DNA of 64,000 nucleotides from Gallibacter sp963634825 (GCA_963634825.1 CAVHCP010000001.1:87896-151895); one strand, 5' to 3'. Counted from the first letter of the stretch, positions 1-9,459 are shown. Translations and numbers: made by a program. The notes: a model not told the origin generated them from the sequence alone.

Positions 1-710
1 GTATCGTTTACTATGCAAACGAAATGCTTGAAGCATGTGGCGAAAAGCTTGCAGGTAAAACTGTTGCTGTTTCTGGTTTTGGTAACGTATCTTGGGGTAC
101 TGTTGCTAAGCTAAATGAACTTGGAGCTAAGGTTATCACTATCTCAGGTCCTGATGGATACATCCTTGACGAAGATGGTGTTTCTGGCGACAAAGTTGAT
201 TACATGCTTGAGCTCAGAGCTTCAGGAAAGAATATTTGCTCACCTTATGCTGAGAAATATCCTAATGCAAAATTCGTTGCTGGCAAGAAGCCTTGGGAAG
301 TTAAAGCAGATCTTTATATCCCTTGCGCTACTCAGAATGAAATCCAGCTCGAAGATGCTAAGACAATCGTAGCTAGCGGATGTAAGTTCGTTTGCGAAGG
401 CTCAAACATGTCTTCAACTAACGAAGCAATCGCTTACCTACAGGAAAACAAGGTTGTTGTTGGTCCTTCAAAGGCTGCTAATGCCGGTGGTGTTGCTTGC
501 TCATGTATCGAAATGGGACAGAATGCAGGAAAGACTGTATTTACTCCAGCTCAGGTACATGCTCAGCTAAAAGACATCATGGTAAACATTCACAAAGAAT
601 GTAAAGAAGCTGCTGAAGAATATGGCTTTGGTTACAACCTAGTTGCAGGTGCTAACATCGCTGGATTCCTAAAGGTTGCAGATGCTATGTTGGCTCAGGG
701 TATTTGCTAA
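1..710 (+). CDS. gdhA: NADP-type glutamate dehydrogenase, C-terminal part (5' end outside the window)
   Basis: This enzyme interconverts glutamate and 2-oxoglutarate plus ammonium in the cytoplasm. It is the central nitrogen step in amino-acid fermenters. The frame is open from position 3 and gives about 235 residues, roughly the second half of a family that is usually near 450 residues. The Rossmann domain starts with GKTVAVSGFGNVSWGT. Other family blocks are PCATQNE, CEGSNM, KAANAGGVA and the closing GANIAGFLKVADAMLAQG. An internal ATG at 24 is not the true start, because the homologous protein sequence (VYYANEML) continues upstream in frame. A terminator follows at 754-785. Codon use favours ttc, aac and gct more than most neighbours do, which suggests high expression (inference). 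Confidence 0.96.
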   Translation, partial: IVYYANEMLEACGEKLAGKTVAVSGFGNVSWGTVAKLNELGAKVITISGPDGYILDEDGVSGDKVDYMLELRASGKNICSPYAEKYPNAKFVAGKKPWEVKADLYIPCATQNEIQLEDAKTIVASGCKFVCEGSNMSSTNEAIAYLQENKVVVGPSKAANAGGVACSCIEMGQNAGKTVFTPAQVHAQLKDIMVNIHKECKEAAEEYGFGYNLVAGANIAGFLKVADAMLAQGIC

Positions 711-753
711 TCGATAACTACGATAACAATACTTAGAGAAATTAGATAATATT

Positions 754-785
754 AAAAAACCGATCGCAAGATCGGTTTTTTATTG
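754..785. terminator. Bidirectional intrinsic terminator between gdhA and tRNA-Leu
   Basis: The stem AACCGATC/GATCGGTT closes a GCAA tetraloop. It is preceded by an A-run and followed by a T-run, so it can end gdhA transcripts on the plus strand and tRNA transcripts on the minus strand. Confidence 0.88.
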
Positions 786-833
786 CAATATGCGTGTTAC
801 AGTGGCTTTACCACTATTCCTAAATAAATATTA

Positions 834-920
834 TGGTGCGACTGGCGAGATTCGAACTCGCACAAGGGTAACCTTACTGCCCCCTCAAGACAGCGCGTCT
901 GCCTGTTCCGCCACAGTCGC
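834..920 (-). tRNA. tRNA-Leu, anticodon GAG, CCA encoded
   Basis: Read on the minus strand, the acceptor arms GCGACTG and CAGTCGC pair. The anticodon stem CTGTC/GGCAG holds the loop TTGAGGG, which gives anticodon GAG (reads CUC/CUU). A long variable arm (class II tRNA) is followed by the T arm GCGAG-TTCGAAT-CTCGC, discriminator A and an encoded CCA. The 5' end lies only 12 bp after the stop codon of the upstream peptide-binding protein gene, so co-transcription is possible. Confidence 0.95.
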
Positions 921-932
921 AAATCATATCAT

Positions 933-2594
933 TTATTCCTCGGTTTTTCTTTGCTCATAGACGCAATACCATGTTTCTATGCCCTTATATGGATTAGCAA
1001 AGGTGGATTTTATTTCACCCTTAAAAACCGGTGCTTCTACAATACCATAAGTTTGGTATCCAATGCAATAGTATATAGCATCTTCTTTTAGATTTTTTTT
1101 GATTTCTTCAATAATACTTTTTGCATCCGACGGTTTTTGACCGCTCATCAGTTGATCTAACCTTTCGCTTAAATCCTGATTGTCATAACCGACATAATTA
1201 TTTTCGCCATCAGCTTGCACAAGGCTTCTGAAGTCCATACTTTCACTTACCTGCATACCGCCGACATACATGTCATAGTTGCCTGCCTTTAGCGCCGCAA
1301 GATATTCGCTTTCGCTTCTCTTGTCAACCTCTGCGTCGATATCAAGCTTTTCTAAATTTTCCTGCAAACTTTCTGCAGCAGTAACCCTCTGTGCATTATC
1401 CTCATTTACAAGAATTTTTACCGAAAATTTTATTCCGTCCTCGTTTTCTAAAATACCATCATCATTTGTATCCTCAAATCCGAGTTTTTTTAGGGCTTTT
1501 GTAGCTTTCTCGAGATCATATTTGTATGTCTCTGCCTTTTGTGCGCCTAAATAATCAGGGAAATACAAGCTGTCGCTTGCAACAGCGCTCTTATAATATG
1601 CTTCCTCTAATATGGTCTCCTGATCTATCGCCTGCATAAGCGCACGCCTTACTTTTTTGTCAGCTAAAATTTCTTTTTTGGTATTTATGCCGACAAATTC
1701 GACCTGATTGCCTGTTATATCATTTATCTTTATATCCTTTTTTGTTATCTTTGTCTGCCTCATCAACGATTTTTCATATAAAATGCTTATATTGCTCGTT
1801 TCAAGCAGTTTTGTAAGCGAAGCGTCTCTTTTTACAATATTTATGCGGACCTTGCTTATAGGCTGTGTACCGTAATATTTATCATTAACAGCAAGCATCA
1901 GGTAATCGCCCGGCTCATAAGAGTCATATTTGTACATTCCGCTGCCAAATGGCTCAAAATCAGTATCATCATTTACAAAAGAATATACACTTTTGTATTT
2001 ATGCTCCGCTACGATCGGAAAGGATAAATCCGCTAATGATATGTCATTTGCATCATTGAATGTTATTGTTAAATTTTTGCCACTTCCGCTTACCGCTCTT
2101 ATTTTGCTGGCTTTTTCGTAATATGGGCCCTTCTCGCCTATACTTTTTATGGCCTTTATTGTAAAGCTGATGTCATCAGCCTCAACTTTTTCGCCGTCTT
2201 GCCACTTTGCATTTTTTAATTTTATTTCTACATTTTTACCGTCAAAGCTGTAGCTGTCCGCCAAATCACCCACAGGCGACATATTTTCGTCAAAATCAAA
2301 GAGACTGCTATATATAAGCTTATTTATATATTGCAAATTTTCATCGGCTGTCAAAAGCGGATTTAGCGATTTCAAAGGATACATATACAGCTCAACCTGT
2401 TTGACTTCATTGTCGACTATCTCGGTTTTTCCTATATTTTCATCAATCTTATCGCTTTGTGCACATTTGTAAATTACTAAAATACACAAAAACAAAATCA
2501 GCACAACGACGATTATCGCTTTTCTGATGCTGTCCCGTCGCCATTCCTTATAATTTTTTAAAGATTTAATTTTCTCTAAGATCTTATCCTTCAT
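933..2594 (-). CDS. Membrane-anchored peptide-type solute-binding protein (SBP family 5)
   Basis: The 553-residue protein has the fold signatures of the oligopeptide/nickel ABC binding proteins: a PLKSLNPLLTADEN-type entry, LADSYSFDGKNVEIKLKNAKWQDGEKV near residues 110-135 in segments, and VRRALMQAIDQETI in the middle. It lacks a lipobox. A hydrophobic helix at about residues 25-45, after a positively charged start, suggests an uncleaved N-terminal anchor with the binding domain outside the cell. No permease or ATPase genes lie beside it, so it is an orphan receptor or works with a remote transporter. Its start overlaps the end of coaE by 11 bp, implying translational coupling. The ligand cannot be deduced. 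Confidence 0.82.
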   Translation of the reverse strand: MKDKILEKIKSLKNYKEWRRDSIRKAIIVVVLILFLCILVIYKCAQSDKIDENIGKTEIVDNEVKQVELYMYPLKSLNPLLTADENLQYINKLIYSSLFDFDENMSPVGDLADSYSFDGKNVEIKLKNAKWQDGEKVEADDISFTIKAIKSIGEKGPYYEKASKIRAVSGSGKNLTITFNDANDISLADLSFPIVAEHKYKSVYSFVNDDTDFEPFGSGMYKYDSYEPGDYLMLAVNDKYYGTQPISKVRINIVKRDASLTKLLETSNISILYEKSLMRQTKITKKDIKINDITGNQVEFVGINTKKEILADKKVRRALMQAIDQETILEEAYYKSAVASDSLYFPDYLGAQKAETYKYDLEKATKALKKLGFEDTNDDGILENEDGIKFSVKILVNEDNAQRVTAAESLQENLEKLDIDAEVDKRSESEYLAALKAGNYDMYVGGMQVSESMDFRSLVQADGENNYVGYDNQDLSERLDQLMSGQKPSDAKSIIEEIKKNLKEDAIYYCIGYQTYGIVEAPVFKGEIKSTFANPYKGIETWYCVYEQRKTEE

Positions 2595-3180
2595 ACTTTT
2601 TTATCAGCTCATCTATTTGTTTGAGCAGGCTTTCCCTTTCGTTCGAATTATCTAGCACTTCATCTGCAAGTGGCAATTTTTCGTCATCCTTCATTTGGCA
2701 ATTTATCCTATTTATTACATCTGTGCGAGAAATCTTTTCGCGTGCCAATATGCGCTCAACCTTCTTTTCGTGTTCGGCTACTATAAGCCAGACTAAATCG
2801 CAATATTTATCAACGCCCGTTTCAAAAAGCAGTGGCGCTTCCAAAAAAATTATCTTCTCGCCGGATTTTTTATATCTGTTGATATCCTCTTCTATCTTAC
2901 TTATTATTGCCTTATGTGTTATCTCATTTAGGAGCTTTTCCTTTTTGCTGTCGCTAAATGCCATTTCTGCCAGCATTTTTCGCTTTAGCTCTCCTGTTTT
3001 TTTGTCGATTATTTCGTCACCAAAAGCATCTTTTAGTTCCTGCAAGGTCGGCTCCCCTTTTTGCGTTATTTGTCTTGCTATTTTATCCGCATCTATTATT
3101 TTGTAATTTTTCTTTTCAAGATGAGAAGTTGCCGTGCTCTTGCCACTTCCTATGCCACCTGTAAGGCCAATGATTAGCAT
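2584..3180 (-). CDS. coaE: Dephospho-CoA kinase
   Basis: This kinase phosphorylates the 3'-hydroxyl of dephospho-CoA, the last step of coenzyme A synthesis. The protein begins MLIIGLTGGIGSGKST, with a P-loop at residues 8-15, followed by DADKIARQ and the lid region APLLFETG. The length of 198 residues is normal. I place the start at 3180 and not at an upstream in-frame codon (3222), because TAGGAG lies 7 bp before this ATG and the longer form would overlap polA and add residues before the P-loop strand that the family lacks. It sits 10 bp after polA in the same direction, a common pairing in Firmicutes. Confidence 0.95.
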   Translation of the reverse strand: MLIIGLTGGIGSGKSTATSHLEKKNYKIIDADKIARQITQKGEPTLQELKDAFGDEIIDKKTGELKRKMLAEMAFSDSKKEKLLNEITHKAIISKIEEDINRYKKSGEKIIFLEAPLLFETGVDKYCDLVWLIVAEHEKKVERILAREKISRTDVINRINCQMKDDEKLPLADEVLDNSNERESLLKQIDELIKKYEG

Positions 3181-3190
3181 CTTAATTCTC

Positions 3191-5827
3191 CTATTTGAGC
3201 TCAAGCCAATTATCTCCGACATTTAACTCGACCGTCAAGCTAACAGAAAGCTGCAACGCATGTTCCATTGCATCTCTCAACATTTTTTTAACGTCCCCAA
3301 GCTCATCCTTGTGAGCTTCTATGATAAGTTCGTCGTGTACCTGCACTACAAGCCTTGATTTCATTCCTAAAAGGCTATGATATACCCTTATCATAGCGAG
3401 CTTTATGATATCTGCCGCGCTTCCTTGTATCGGCGTATTCATCGCAAGTCTCTCTCCAAGCTGTCTTACCACATAAGCTTTTGCATTTATTTCTTTTATA
3501 TCTCTTTTGCGCCCAAGTATCGTATTTACATATCCATTTTCTCTGCAAAATGCGATCTGCTCATCCATAAACTTTTTTACGGCTCGATGCTTTTCGAAAT
3601 ACTCATCTATATAATTTTGTGCTTCCTTTCGTGTAATGTCAAGCTCCGTGCTCAGCCCAAACGAGCTCATACCATATATAACGCCAAAATTTATCGCTTT
3701 GGCACTGCTACGCTGCGCACTTGTTACTTTCTCAGCAGGAATGCCCATAACTCGCGCTGCTGTCGCTTTATGGATATCTTGATTTTCGTTAAAAGCCTTT
3801 GTAAGTGCCTCATCACCGCTCATGTGCGCTAAAACTCTCAGCTCTATCTGCGAATAATCTGCGCCTACAAATACATATTCCTCGCTCGAAGGTATAAAAG
3901 CTCCTCTTATCTTTTTGCCAAGCTCATCTCGTACAGGTATATTTTGCATATTAGGATTTGAACTCGAAATCCTGCCCGTTGTTGTGACTGTTTGGTTAAA
4001 ACCGGCATGCACTTTGCCGTCATCCGCAATCACCTGCAAAAGCCCGTCGATATATGTGCTTGTGAGCTTTGTCAGCTTCCTATATTCCAAAATGAGCGGT
4101 ATTATCGGGTGCTTATCCCTTAGCTTTTCTAAGACCTCCGCTCCCGTTGCATATCCTCTTTTCGTTTTTTTTGCCGGTTCAAGTCCGAGCTTTTCAAACA
4201 AAATCATACCAAGCTGCACGGGTGATTTTATGTTGAAGTTTTCTCCTGCAAGCATATGAATGTTTGTAGTCAGCTCATTTTCTCTTTTTAAAAGCTCATC
4301 TCCGAGTTTTTTTAGGTAGTCGATATTAAGCTTCATGCCTGCGCACTCCATCGACGCCATTACCTCTATCAATGGTAGCTCCACATCATAAAAGAGACTT
4401 GCAAGCCCTTGCTCACTTATTTCATTTTTTTGCCTTCTTATAAGATCATTTATAATTGCAAATTCGACAGAAGCCCTTTCCTCTATGTCTTCTTCTTGTA
4501 TCTTTACAAAAAAATCCTCATTTGCTATTCTCTTTAGCGAATAGTCATTTACAGACGGCTTTAGCACGTATTCTGCTATTGCCGTGTCAAAGGCTATCTT
4601 AAACTCCTTTTCGGAAAGACACATCAAATTATATATTTCATTTTTTAAATCATGTCCGTAGATTTTTTTACCTGATGCCTTTATCACCTCATATACGCCT
4701 TGCACGCTTCCCTCAAATGTATTTTTTTGGAAATAAATAACATCATCATAAAAAACTGCAATAGCGTCTATCTTTGGTCTTTTTTTATGATTATTATCGG
4801 AATATATACGAAGTCCAACCGCATCATCAAAACCTTCAGAAATCTTATTGCCCGAAGTTTGTTTTGTGCTTAGGCATTTTGCAAACTCATCTGCCGAAAT
4901 ATCCTTTCCTATTTCTATCAGCTTATATGTGGACAGTTCTGCACTGTGCTCCGCTGCCTCCGGTATATCGAGCTTTTTTAAAAATGTATTGAACTCAAGC
5001 TTTTTATATAGCTCTACAAGTTTTGCATAATCCGGCTCCGTCAGCTTACAATCTTCAAAATCTATGTCGATTGGTACATTTCTGTTTATCGTCGCAAGCT
5101 TCTTGCTCATATATGCCAATGTTTCATTTTCAATGAGTTTATTTTTTATGCCCTTCGGCTCTACCTCTTCTATATTTTTATATATATTTTCGAGCGTCTC
5201 GTATTCGCATATGAGCCTTGTGGCACCCTTGTCGCCGATGCCGGGAACGCCCGGTATATTATCAGATTTATCGCCGACAATAGCCTTATAATCTATAAAG
5301 CTTGTAACAGGAAATCCGTATTCGTCAAAAAAGGCGTCATCATCATATAAAGCAAATTGCGATATACCCTTTTTTGTAATAAGCACCTTTGTTTTTTTGC
5401 CGGCAAGCTGAAGCGCATCTTTATCTCCTGTGATAATAAGCGCATTTTTGCCCTCATCCTCCGCTTTTTTTGATATTGTACCGATCAAATCGTCTGCCTC
5501 AAAGCCCTCAAGCTCGATACGCTTTATATTCATCGCATCCAAAATCTCCTTTAGGACAGGGATTTGCATCGCAAGCTCAAGTGGCATTTTTTTCCTGCCT
5601 GCCTTATAATCCTCATACTCCTTATGCCTAAAGGTCGGTGCCTTTACATCAAATGTAACAATTATATATTGTGGCTTATGATCTTTTTTTATTTTTTCCA
5701 ACATATTAAGGAAGCCATATATCCCTTGTGTATACATGCCTTCCTTTGTTATCATCGGCCTTTGCATCGCATAGTAAGCCCTATTTACCAGACTGTTTCC
5801 GTCTATGATTATTACTTGATTTTCCAT
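3191..5827 (-). CDS. polA: DNA polymerase I, proofreading domain degenerate
   Basis: The 878-residue enzyme fills repair gaps and removes RNA primers. The N-terminal 5'-3' exonuclease domain shows IIIDGNSLVNRAYYAM, EADDLIGT, GDKDALQL and GDKSDNIPGVPGIGDKGA. The C-terminal polymerase domain has motif A DYSQIELRVLAHMSGD, motif B RSSAKAINFGVIYG and motif C QVHDELIIE. The middle 3'-5' exonuclease-like domain has lost its metal ligands. The expected DxE block reads AVGLRIYS, and the NxxxD block reads GHDLKNEIY. It should therefore lack proofreading, as in Bacillus and Thermus Pol I (established for those families). It starts a polA-coaE-binding protein transcript. Its own Shine-Dalgarno sequence is weak. 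Confidence 0.97.
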   Translation of the reverse strand: MENQVIIIDGNSLVNRAYYAMQRPMITKEGMYTQGIYGFLNMLEKIKKDHKPQYIIVTFDVKAPTFRHKEYEDYKAGRKKMPLELAMQIPVLKEILDAMNIKRIELEGFEADDLIGTISKKAEDEGKNALIITGDKDALQLAGKKTKVLITKKGISQFALYDDDAFFDEYGFPVTSFIDYKAIVGDKSDNIPGVPGIGDKGATRLICEYETLENIYKNIEEVEPKGIKNKLIENETLAYMSKKLATINRNVPIDIDFEDCKLTEPDYAKLVELYKKLEFNTFLKKLDIPEAAEHSAELSTYKLIEIGKDISADEFAKCLSTKQTSGNKISEGFDDAVGLRIYSDNNHKKRPKIDAIAVFYDDVIYFQKNTFEGSVQGVYEVIKASGKKIYGHDLKNEIYNLMCLSEKEFKIAFDTAIAEYVLKPSVNDYSLKRIANEDFFVKIQEEDIEERASVEFAIINDLIRRQKNEISEQGLASLFYDVELPLIEVMASMECAGMKLNIDYLKKLGDELLKRENELTTNIHMLAGENFNIKSPVQLGMILFEKLGLEPAKKTKRGYATGAEVLEKLRDKHPIIPLILEYRKLTKLTSTYIDGLLQVIADDGKVHAGFNQTVTTTGRISSSNPNMQNIPVRDELGKKIRGAFIPSSEEYVFVGADYSQIELRVLAHMSGDEALTKAFNENQDIHKATAARVMGIPAEKVTSAQRSSAKAINFGVIYGMSSFGLSTELDITRKEAQNYIDEYFEKHRAVKKFMDEQIAFCRENGYVNTILGRKRDIKEINAKAYVVRQLGERLAMNTPIQGSAADIIKLAMIRVYHSLLGMKSRLVVQVHDELIIEAHKDELGDVKKMLRDAMEHALQLSVSLTVELNVGDNWLELK

Positions 5828-5866
5828 ATGTTTATTTTAGCAGAATTTTTGTCAAAAAACTACACT

Positions 5867-8044
5867 TTAGATAAATTCGAGCTCCCAGCTGTATCTGCCG
5901 TCATCGCCCTTTTTATACCTCAAATAAGCGCTAAACTTGTTTCCCTTTTTGCTTACAAGCCCGTGAAAACCGACCTTGCCATTTTTTAAAAGGAGCTCCA
6001 CCATCTGCGCGCTGACTTCTTTTCCAAAGGAATGAATATACTTATCATCCTTCCAAACTGCAAATTTACAGCCGTTTCGCCAATTGCTGCATCCAAATGC
6101 CCTCGGCGTCTCTATGACGGGATTGCCGCACTCGGGACATATACCTACGCTTTTTGTATTTTCATCAAGTATAACCCTGCCACCGAACTTCTTGCTTTCT
6201 TTTATATCCTCTACGGATTTTGCAACAAAATCCTTTATGAGATTCAAAAAATCCTCTTGCTCAAACTTGCCCTTTTCTATGTCAGAAAGCGTCTTTTCGA
6301 GTCTGCCTGTATAATCGAGATCAAAAAGTTCCTTCACCGGGAATGTTTCGACCATCATTTTGCCAAGCTCGGTTATAACAAGCGACTTTTTGTTTGCCTT
6401 TATATATCCTGCCGTCTTTAGCTTTTGTATAGTTTGCGCGCGCGTTGCAGGTGTACCGATCGAAAACCCGCTCAAAATAGAAAGCATCATCTCATCGGAG
6501 TCTTCCTCGCTTGTATCAACGCTCCTGCCACATGTCTCCATTACCTTTAAAAGCGTTTTTTCGGTATGATGCTTTGGCGGTTTTTTAACAACTTCGCTCG
6601 CCCTGCCATCTTTGACAAGGAGCTTGTCGCCTTTATTTATTACAGGCAAAAGATTGTCCTTTGACTGTATATTTTCGGCAAGCTTAAAGCCCGGTTCTAT
6701 CTGCACCTTTCCTTTTATAAGAACTATTCCCTGCTCTCCGCTTGCAAGAGTTACTGCCGCCTCGAGCCTTGTTTCCTCGCTTATCGCCTGTGGCAAGAAC
6801 TGCGCCAAAAACCTATTTTTTATCGCATCATATACCTTTTGCTCATCTAAAGTAAGTTTTTGCGGAATGATATACGTCGGGATGATCGCACTATGCGACT
6901 CAACCTTTTTGCTGTCAAAAATTCGCTTTGTATCCTTAAATTTTATCTTTTCTTCAAAGGCGGTACCTTTTTTTACCTCCTCAAGTACTCTTTTTGCCTT
7001 ATCCTTTAGGCTTTCATCAAGAACATTGCTTGCCGTCCTCGGATATGTGATAAATTTCTTTTCGTACAGATCCTGCGCCACCTTTAAAACCTTTTCTGAA
7101 GTCCAGCCCTGATATTTTGATGTTATATATCCTTGTAAGTTGGATAAATTAAACAAAAATGGTGCATTTTCACTTTTGCGTTCGACCTGTTTTTTTGTAA
7201 TCTCAAGCTCCTTATTTATGAGCTCATGTGCGATGTCCTGCGCTTCCTTTTCGGTCTCAAACTTTTCTGTTTTTTCATCATCTATACCCTTGCCAAGCTT
7301 ATAAAATATACCTTCTACGCTTTCGCCCGATGGCACTGTTAAATCCAAAACAACCTTATAATACTTGCTTTCCTTAAACTCTTCTATCTGCTTGTCTCTG
7401 TCATATATGATTTTTAGCGTCGGCATAAGCACCCTGCCTACATTTAAAAGCGCTTTTTGACCTGTATTTTTGTATTTGACCGTCGCTACGGATGTTAAAT
7501 TTATACCAATTAGCCAGTCAGCTGTCTGTCTGCCAAATCCGGCATCGCTTAGAGTCTTCATTTTTTCGTTTGGTCTTAAATTTGCAAGTCCGCTCACAAC
7601 CTCCTTTGGCGTCCACTCATTTAATAGGAGCCTGTCAATTTCCTTTGAGGGCTTGATGCTCTTGAAAATTTCATCGGCAATTATCTGCCCCTCTCTGTCC
7701 CAGTCGGTAGCAGATATTATCTTATCGACATCATCACGCAAAGCGAGAGTTTTTATCGTTTCGAGCTGTTTTTTTGCACCCTCGTCAGTCTTTGTCTTGT
7801 CGCCGTTTTGCGTTTTTATCTTATACTTAAACTCCTGCGGTATGAATGGGAAATTTTCCATTTTCCACGATTTCATTTTTGGATCATAATCAATTGCATC
7901 ATATAATTGAAGCAAGTGACCAAATACCCATGTTATGATATATTGGTCACCCTCTAAATACCCGTTTTTTCTTGTTTTTACACCCGTTGCATCGGCTATA
8001 TTGCGTGCAACTGACGGTTTTTCTGCTATTATCAAACTCTTCAT
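5867..8044 (-). CDS. topB: DNA topoisomerase III (type IA)
   Basis: The 725-residue type IA topoisomerase relaxes and decatenates DNA. The Toprim domain begins MKSLIIAEKPSVARNIA and includes the metal site SATDWDREGQ at about residue 105. The catalytic tyrosine lies in FITYPRTASN at about residue 335. The C-terminus carries a four-cysteine DNA-binding finger (CPECGNP ... GCSNWRNGCKF), followed by a short basic tail. Its ATG overlaps the stop codon of the small upstream gene by 4 bp (ATGA), so it is translationally coupled to that gene and, through it, to the LysR gene. Chromosomal TopB is more common than plasmid-type here, because no conjugation genes are present. Confidence 0.94.
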   Translation of the reverse strand: MKSLIIAEKPSVARNIADATGVKTRKNGYLEGDQYIITWVFGHLLQLYDAIDYDPKMKSWKMENFPFIPQEFKYKIKTQNGDKTKTDEGAKKQLETIKTLALRDDVDKIISATDWDREGQIIADEIFKSIKPSKEIDRLLLNEWTPKEVVSGLANLRPNEKMKTLSDAGFGRQTADWLIGINLTSVATVKYKNTGQKALLNVGRVLMPTLKIIYDRDKQIEEFKESKYYKVVLDLTVPSGESVEGIFYKLGKGIDDEKTEKFETEKEAQDIAHELINKELEITKKQVERKSENAPFLFNLSNLQGYITSKYQGWTSEKVLKVAQDLYEKKFITYPRTASNVLDESLKDKAKRVLEEVKKGTAFEEKIKFKDTKRIFDSKKVESHSAIIPTYIIPQKLTLDEQKVYDAIKNRFLAQFLPQAISEETRLEAAVTLASGEQGIVLIKGKVQIEPGFKLAENIQSKDNLLPVINKGDKLLVKDGRASEVVKKPPKHHTEKTLLKVMETCGRSVDTSEEDSDEMMLSILSGFSIGTPATRAQTIQKLKTAGYIKANKKSLVITELGKMMVETFPVKELFDLDYTGRLEKTLSDIEKGKFEQEDFLNLIKDFVAKSVEDIKESKKFGGRVILDENTKSVGICPECGNPVIETPRAFGCSNWRNGCKFAVWKDDKYIHSFGKEVSAQMVELLLKNGKVGFHGLVSKKGNKFSAYLRYKKGDDGRYSWELEFI

Positions 8045-8325
8045 TTTTGCTTCTCATATCCTGCGGCAAGCATCATCTCATCCGCCTCTTTTGTTGTAAG
8101 CTTCATATTTATACATAGATTTATCACATCATCACGCGACATCTCTGGATCCTGCGCAGTGCTTAAACATATAAATTGATCCTTGTCCATTTTTATATTC
8201 TTAAAGGAGATTTCTCCTGATGCTATCTTCCTGTCATAAATCCTAAAAAATACGACTCTCAGCGGTATATCAGGATTTTCGTTTACTACCTCTTTTGAAT
8301 ATGTCTCTTCTAAATATTTTTTCAT
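8041..8325 (-). CDS. Small protein of unknown function between LysR gene and topB
   Basis: This is a 94-residue cytoplasmic protein I cannot assign. It begins MKKYLEETYSKEV, has a central basic stretch and ends with a helical segment, INLCINMKLTTKEADEMMLAAGY. That segment resembles the small degenerate helix-turn-helix units found at the ends of several Firmicute regulators (weak resemblance, inference). The start at 8325 is chosen because its ATG forms an ATGA overlap with the LysR stop and has GGAAG upstream; a longer reading from 8361 has no such support. Its stop forms a second ATGA overlap with topB. Three genes locked by two 4-bp overlaps suggest a fixed expression ratio. Confidence 0.7.
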   Translation of the reverse strand: MKKYLEETYSKEVVNENPDIPLRVVFFRIYDRKIASGEISFKNIKMDKDQFICLSTAQDPEMSRDDVINLCINMKLTTKEADEMMLAAGYEKQK

Positions 8326-9275
8326 TTTGCTTCCTTTTTTAGCTTTTGCGCTTCTCTCCACTTCAAAATTCTTTCTTCCAAAGATTGCAGGTAATCTACC
8401 CCTGTCTGTGTAAGCTCTCTGTTTTTGGTCTTTATCCAGCCAAGCTCACATTTTTTTATTGGCGTTACGGTAATATATCTTATATCATTATACCAATCGT
8501 TATGAGAATGGTCCTTCCTCGTATCTATGAATGCAACCTCCGTATCCCTTACTGCACGCATTACATTGCCTACGCTTGCAAGAGACATAGTAATTTTTTC
8601 GATATTTAGCTCCTTAAGACAACTTGTCCAAAGCAAATCCATCGTTTCTGTAATATGTGAAACAAATGAGAGATTTTTGAGATGCTCTGCATCTATAGTA
8701 TCTGCTTCGATATAATATAGCGGATTTTTCTTTCCGACAACTACGCAAATATCCTCCTCTGCGAGCCTGTGATATTCAAGTCCGTGATAAGCAAGCATCC
8801 TGTCGAGCGTATCTCTTTTATCTATAAAAAATCGCACAATCCCAATCTCACTTTTGCCGGATGCTACATTGTCGATAATGATATTGATCGCCGCATCCTC
8901 CACCTTAAAATTGGCAAGCTTTTTTTCCTTTTTATTATATTTTTTGTATAAATCAAGCAAAGAATCCTTGCCGAGAAGCGAAAAATTATTTGAAACGGAG
9001 AGATATTTTGTTTCATCGCTGCTCGAAATCACATATGTTTGCAACTGCTTTATTTCCTCGTCTATGACCTTTGCTTTTCTGTATAAATCCTCTCCAAATG
9101 CGGTCAGCTTGTTTTCTCTGCCTATTTTCTCAAATATCTTTGCATTTAACTCGTTTTCGAAATTTTTCATAGAGAGGCTCAGAGTCGGTTGCGCCATATT
9201 TAACTTCATCGCCGCCTCTGTCATATTTTTTGATTCGACTATTGCTATCAACTGCTCAAAAAATTCCGTCTTCAT
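8322..9275 (-). CDS. LysR-family transcriptional regulator
   Basis: The 317-residue protein has an N-terminal winged helix-turn-helix, FEQLIAIVESKNMTEAAMKL followed by AQPTLSLSMKNFENEL, within residues 5-45. This is the standard LysR pattern. A long linker helix and a two-lobed effector-binding domain follow. The substrate of such domains cannot be read from sequence. The start has a GGGGGAG ribosome binding site. It is divergent from the YkvI-type transporter at 9460, across a 184-bp AT-rich region, so by the usual LysR arrangement it probably controls that transporter and its own operon, which includes topB (inference). Confidence 0.93.
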   Translation of the reverse strand: MKTEFFEQLIAIVESKNMTEAAMKLNMAQPTLSLSMKNFENELNAKIFEKIGRENKLTAFGEDLYRKAKVIDEEIKQLQTYVISSSDETKYLSVSNNFSLLGKDSLLDLYKKYNKKEKKLANFKVEDAAINIIIDNVASGKSEIGIVRFFIDKRDTLDRMLAYHGLEYHRLAEEDICVVVGKKNPLYYIEADTIDAEHLKNLSFVSHITETMDLLWTSCLKELNIEKITMSLASVGNVMRAVRDTEVAFIDTRKDHSHNDWYNDIRYITVTPIKKCELGWIKTKNRELTQTGVDYLQSLEERILKWREAQKLKKEAK

Positions 9276-9459
9276 TTTTAATTTGCTCCCCCTATATTAC
9301 AAACATCCTTTCAAAATGTATAATGTGTAATCGATAATCTATTTATTATTTTAATATATTAACATAATAAATTTCAATATATTTCTTTTATATTTGCTAT
9401 TATAATCAGCTTATGTAAAAGTTTGTTATATTTTTAATTATGTAAGAGAGGTAATGACT
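9276..9459. promoter_or_regulatory. Divergent control region between LysR gene and transporter gene
   Basis: This 184-bp region is very AT-rich and holds no gene. A TATAAT at 9401-9406 on the plus strand is the best -10 candidate for the transporter; no good -35 lies 17 bp upstream, which is typical of an activator-dependent promoter. GAGAGG at 9446-9451 is the ribosome binding site and supports a start at 9460 rather than 9454. LysR sites (T-N11-A) cannot be singled out in such AT-rich DNA. Confidence 0.45.

Noticed and set aside
3377..3832. Long plus-strand open frames opposite polA, topB and the binding protein gene
   Set aside because: They are antisense shadows: no ribosome binding sites and compositions that mirror the coding strand.
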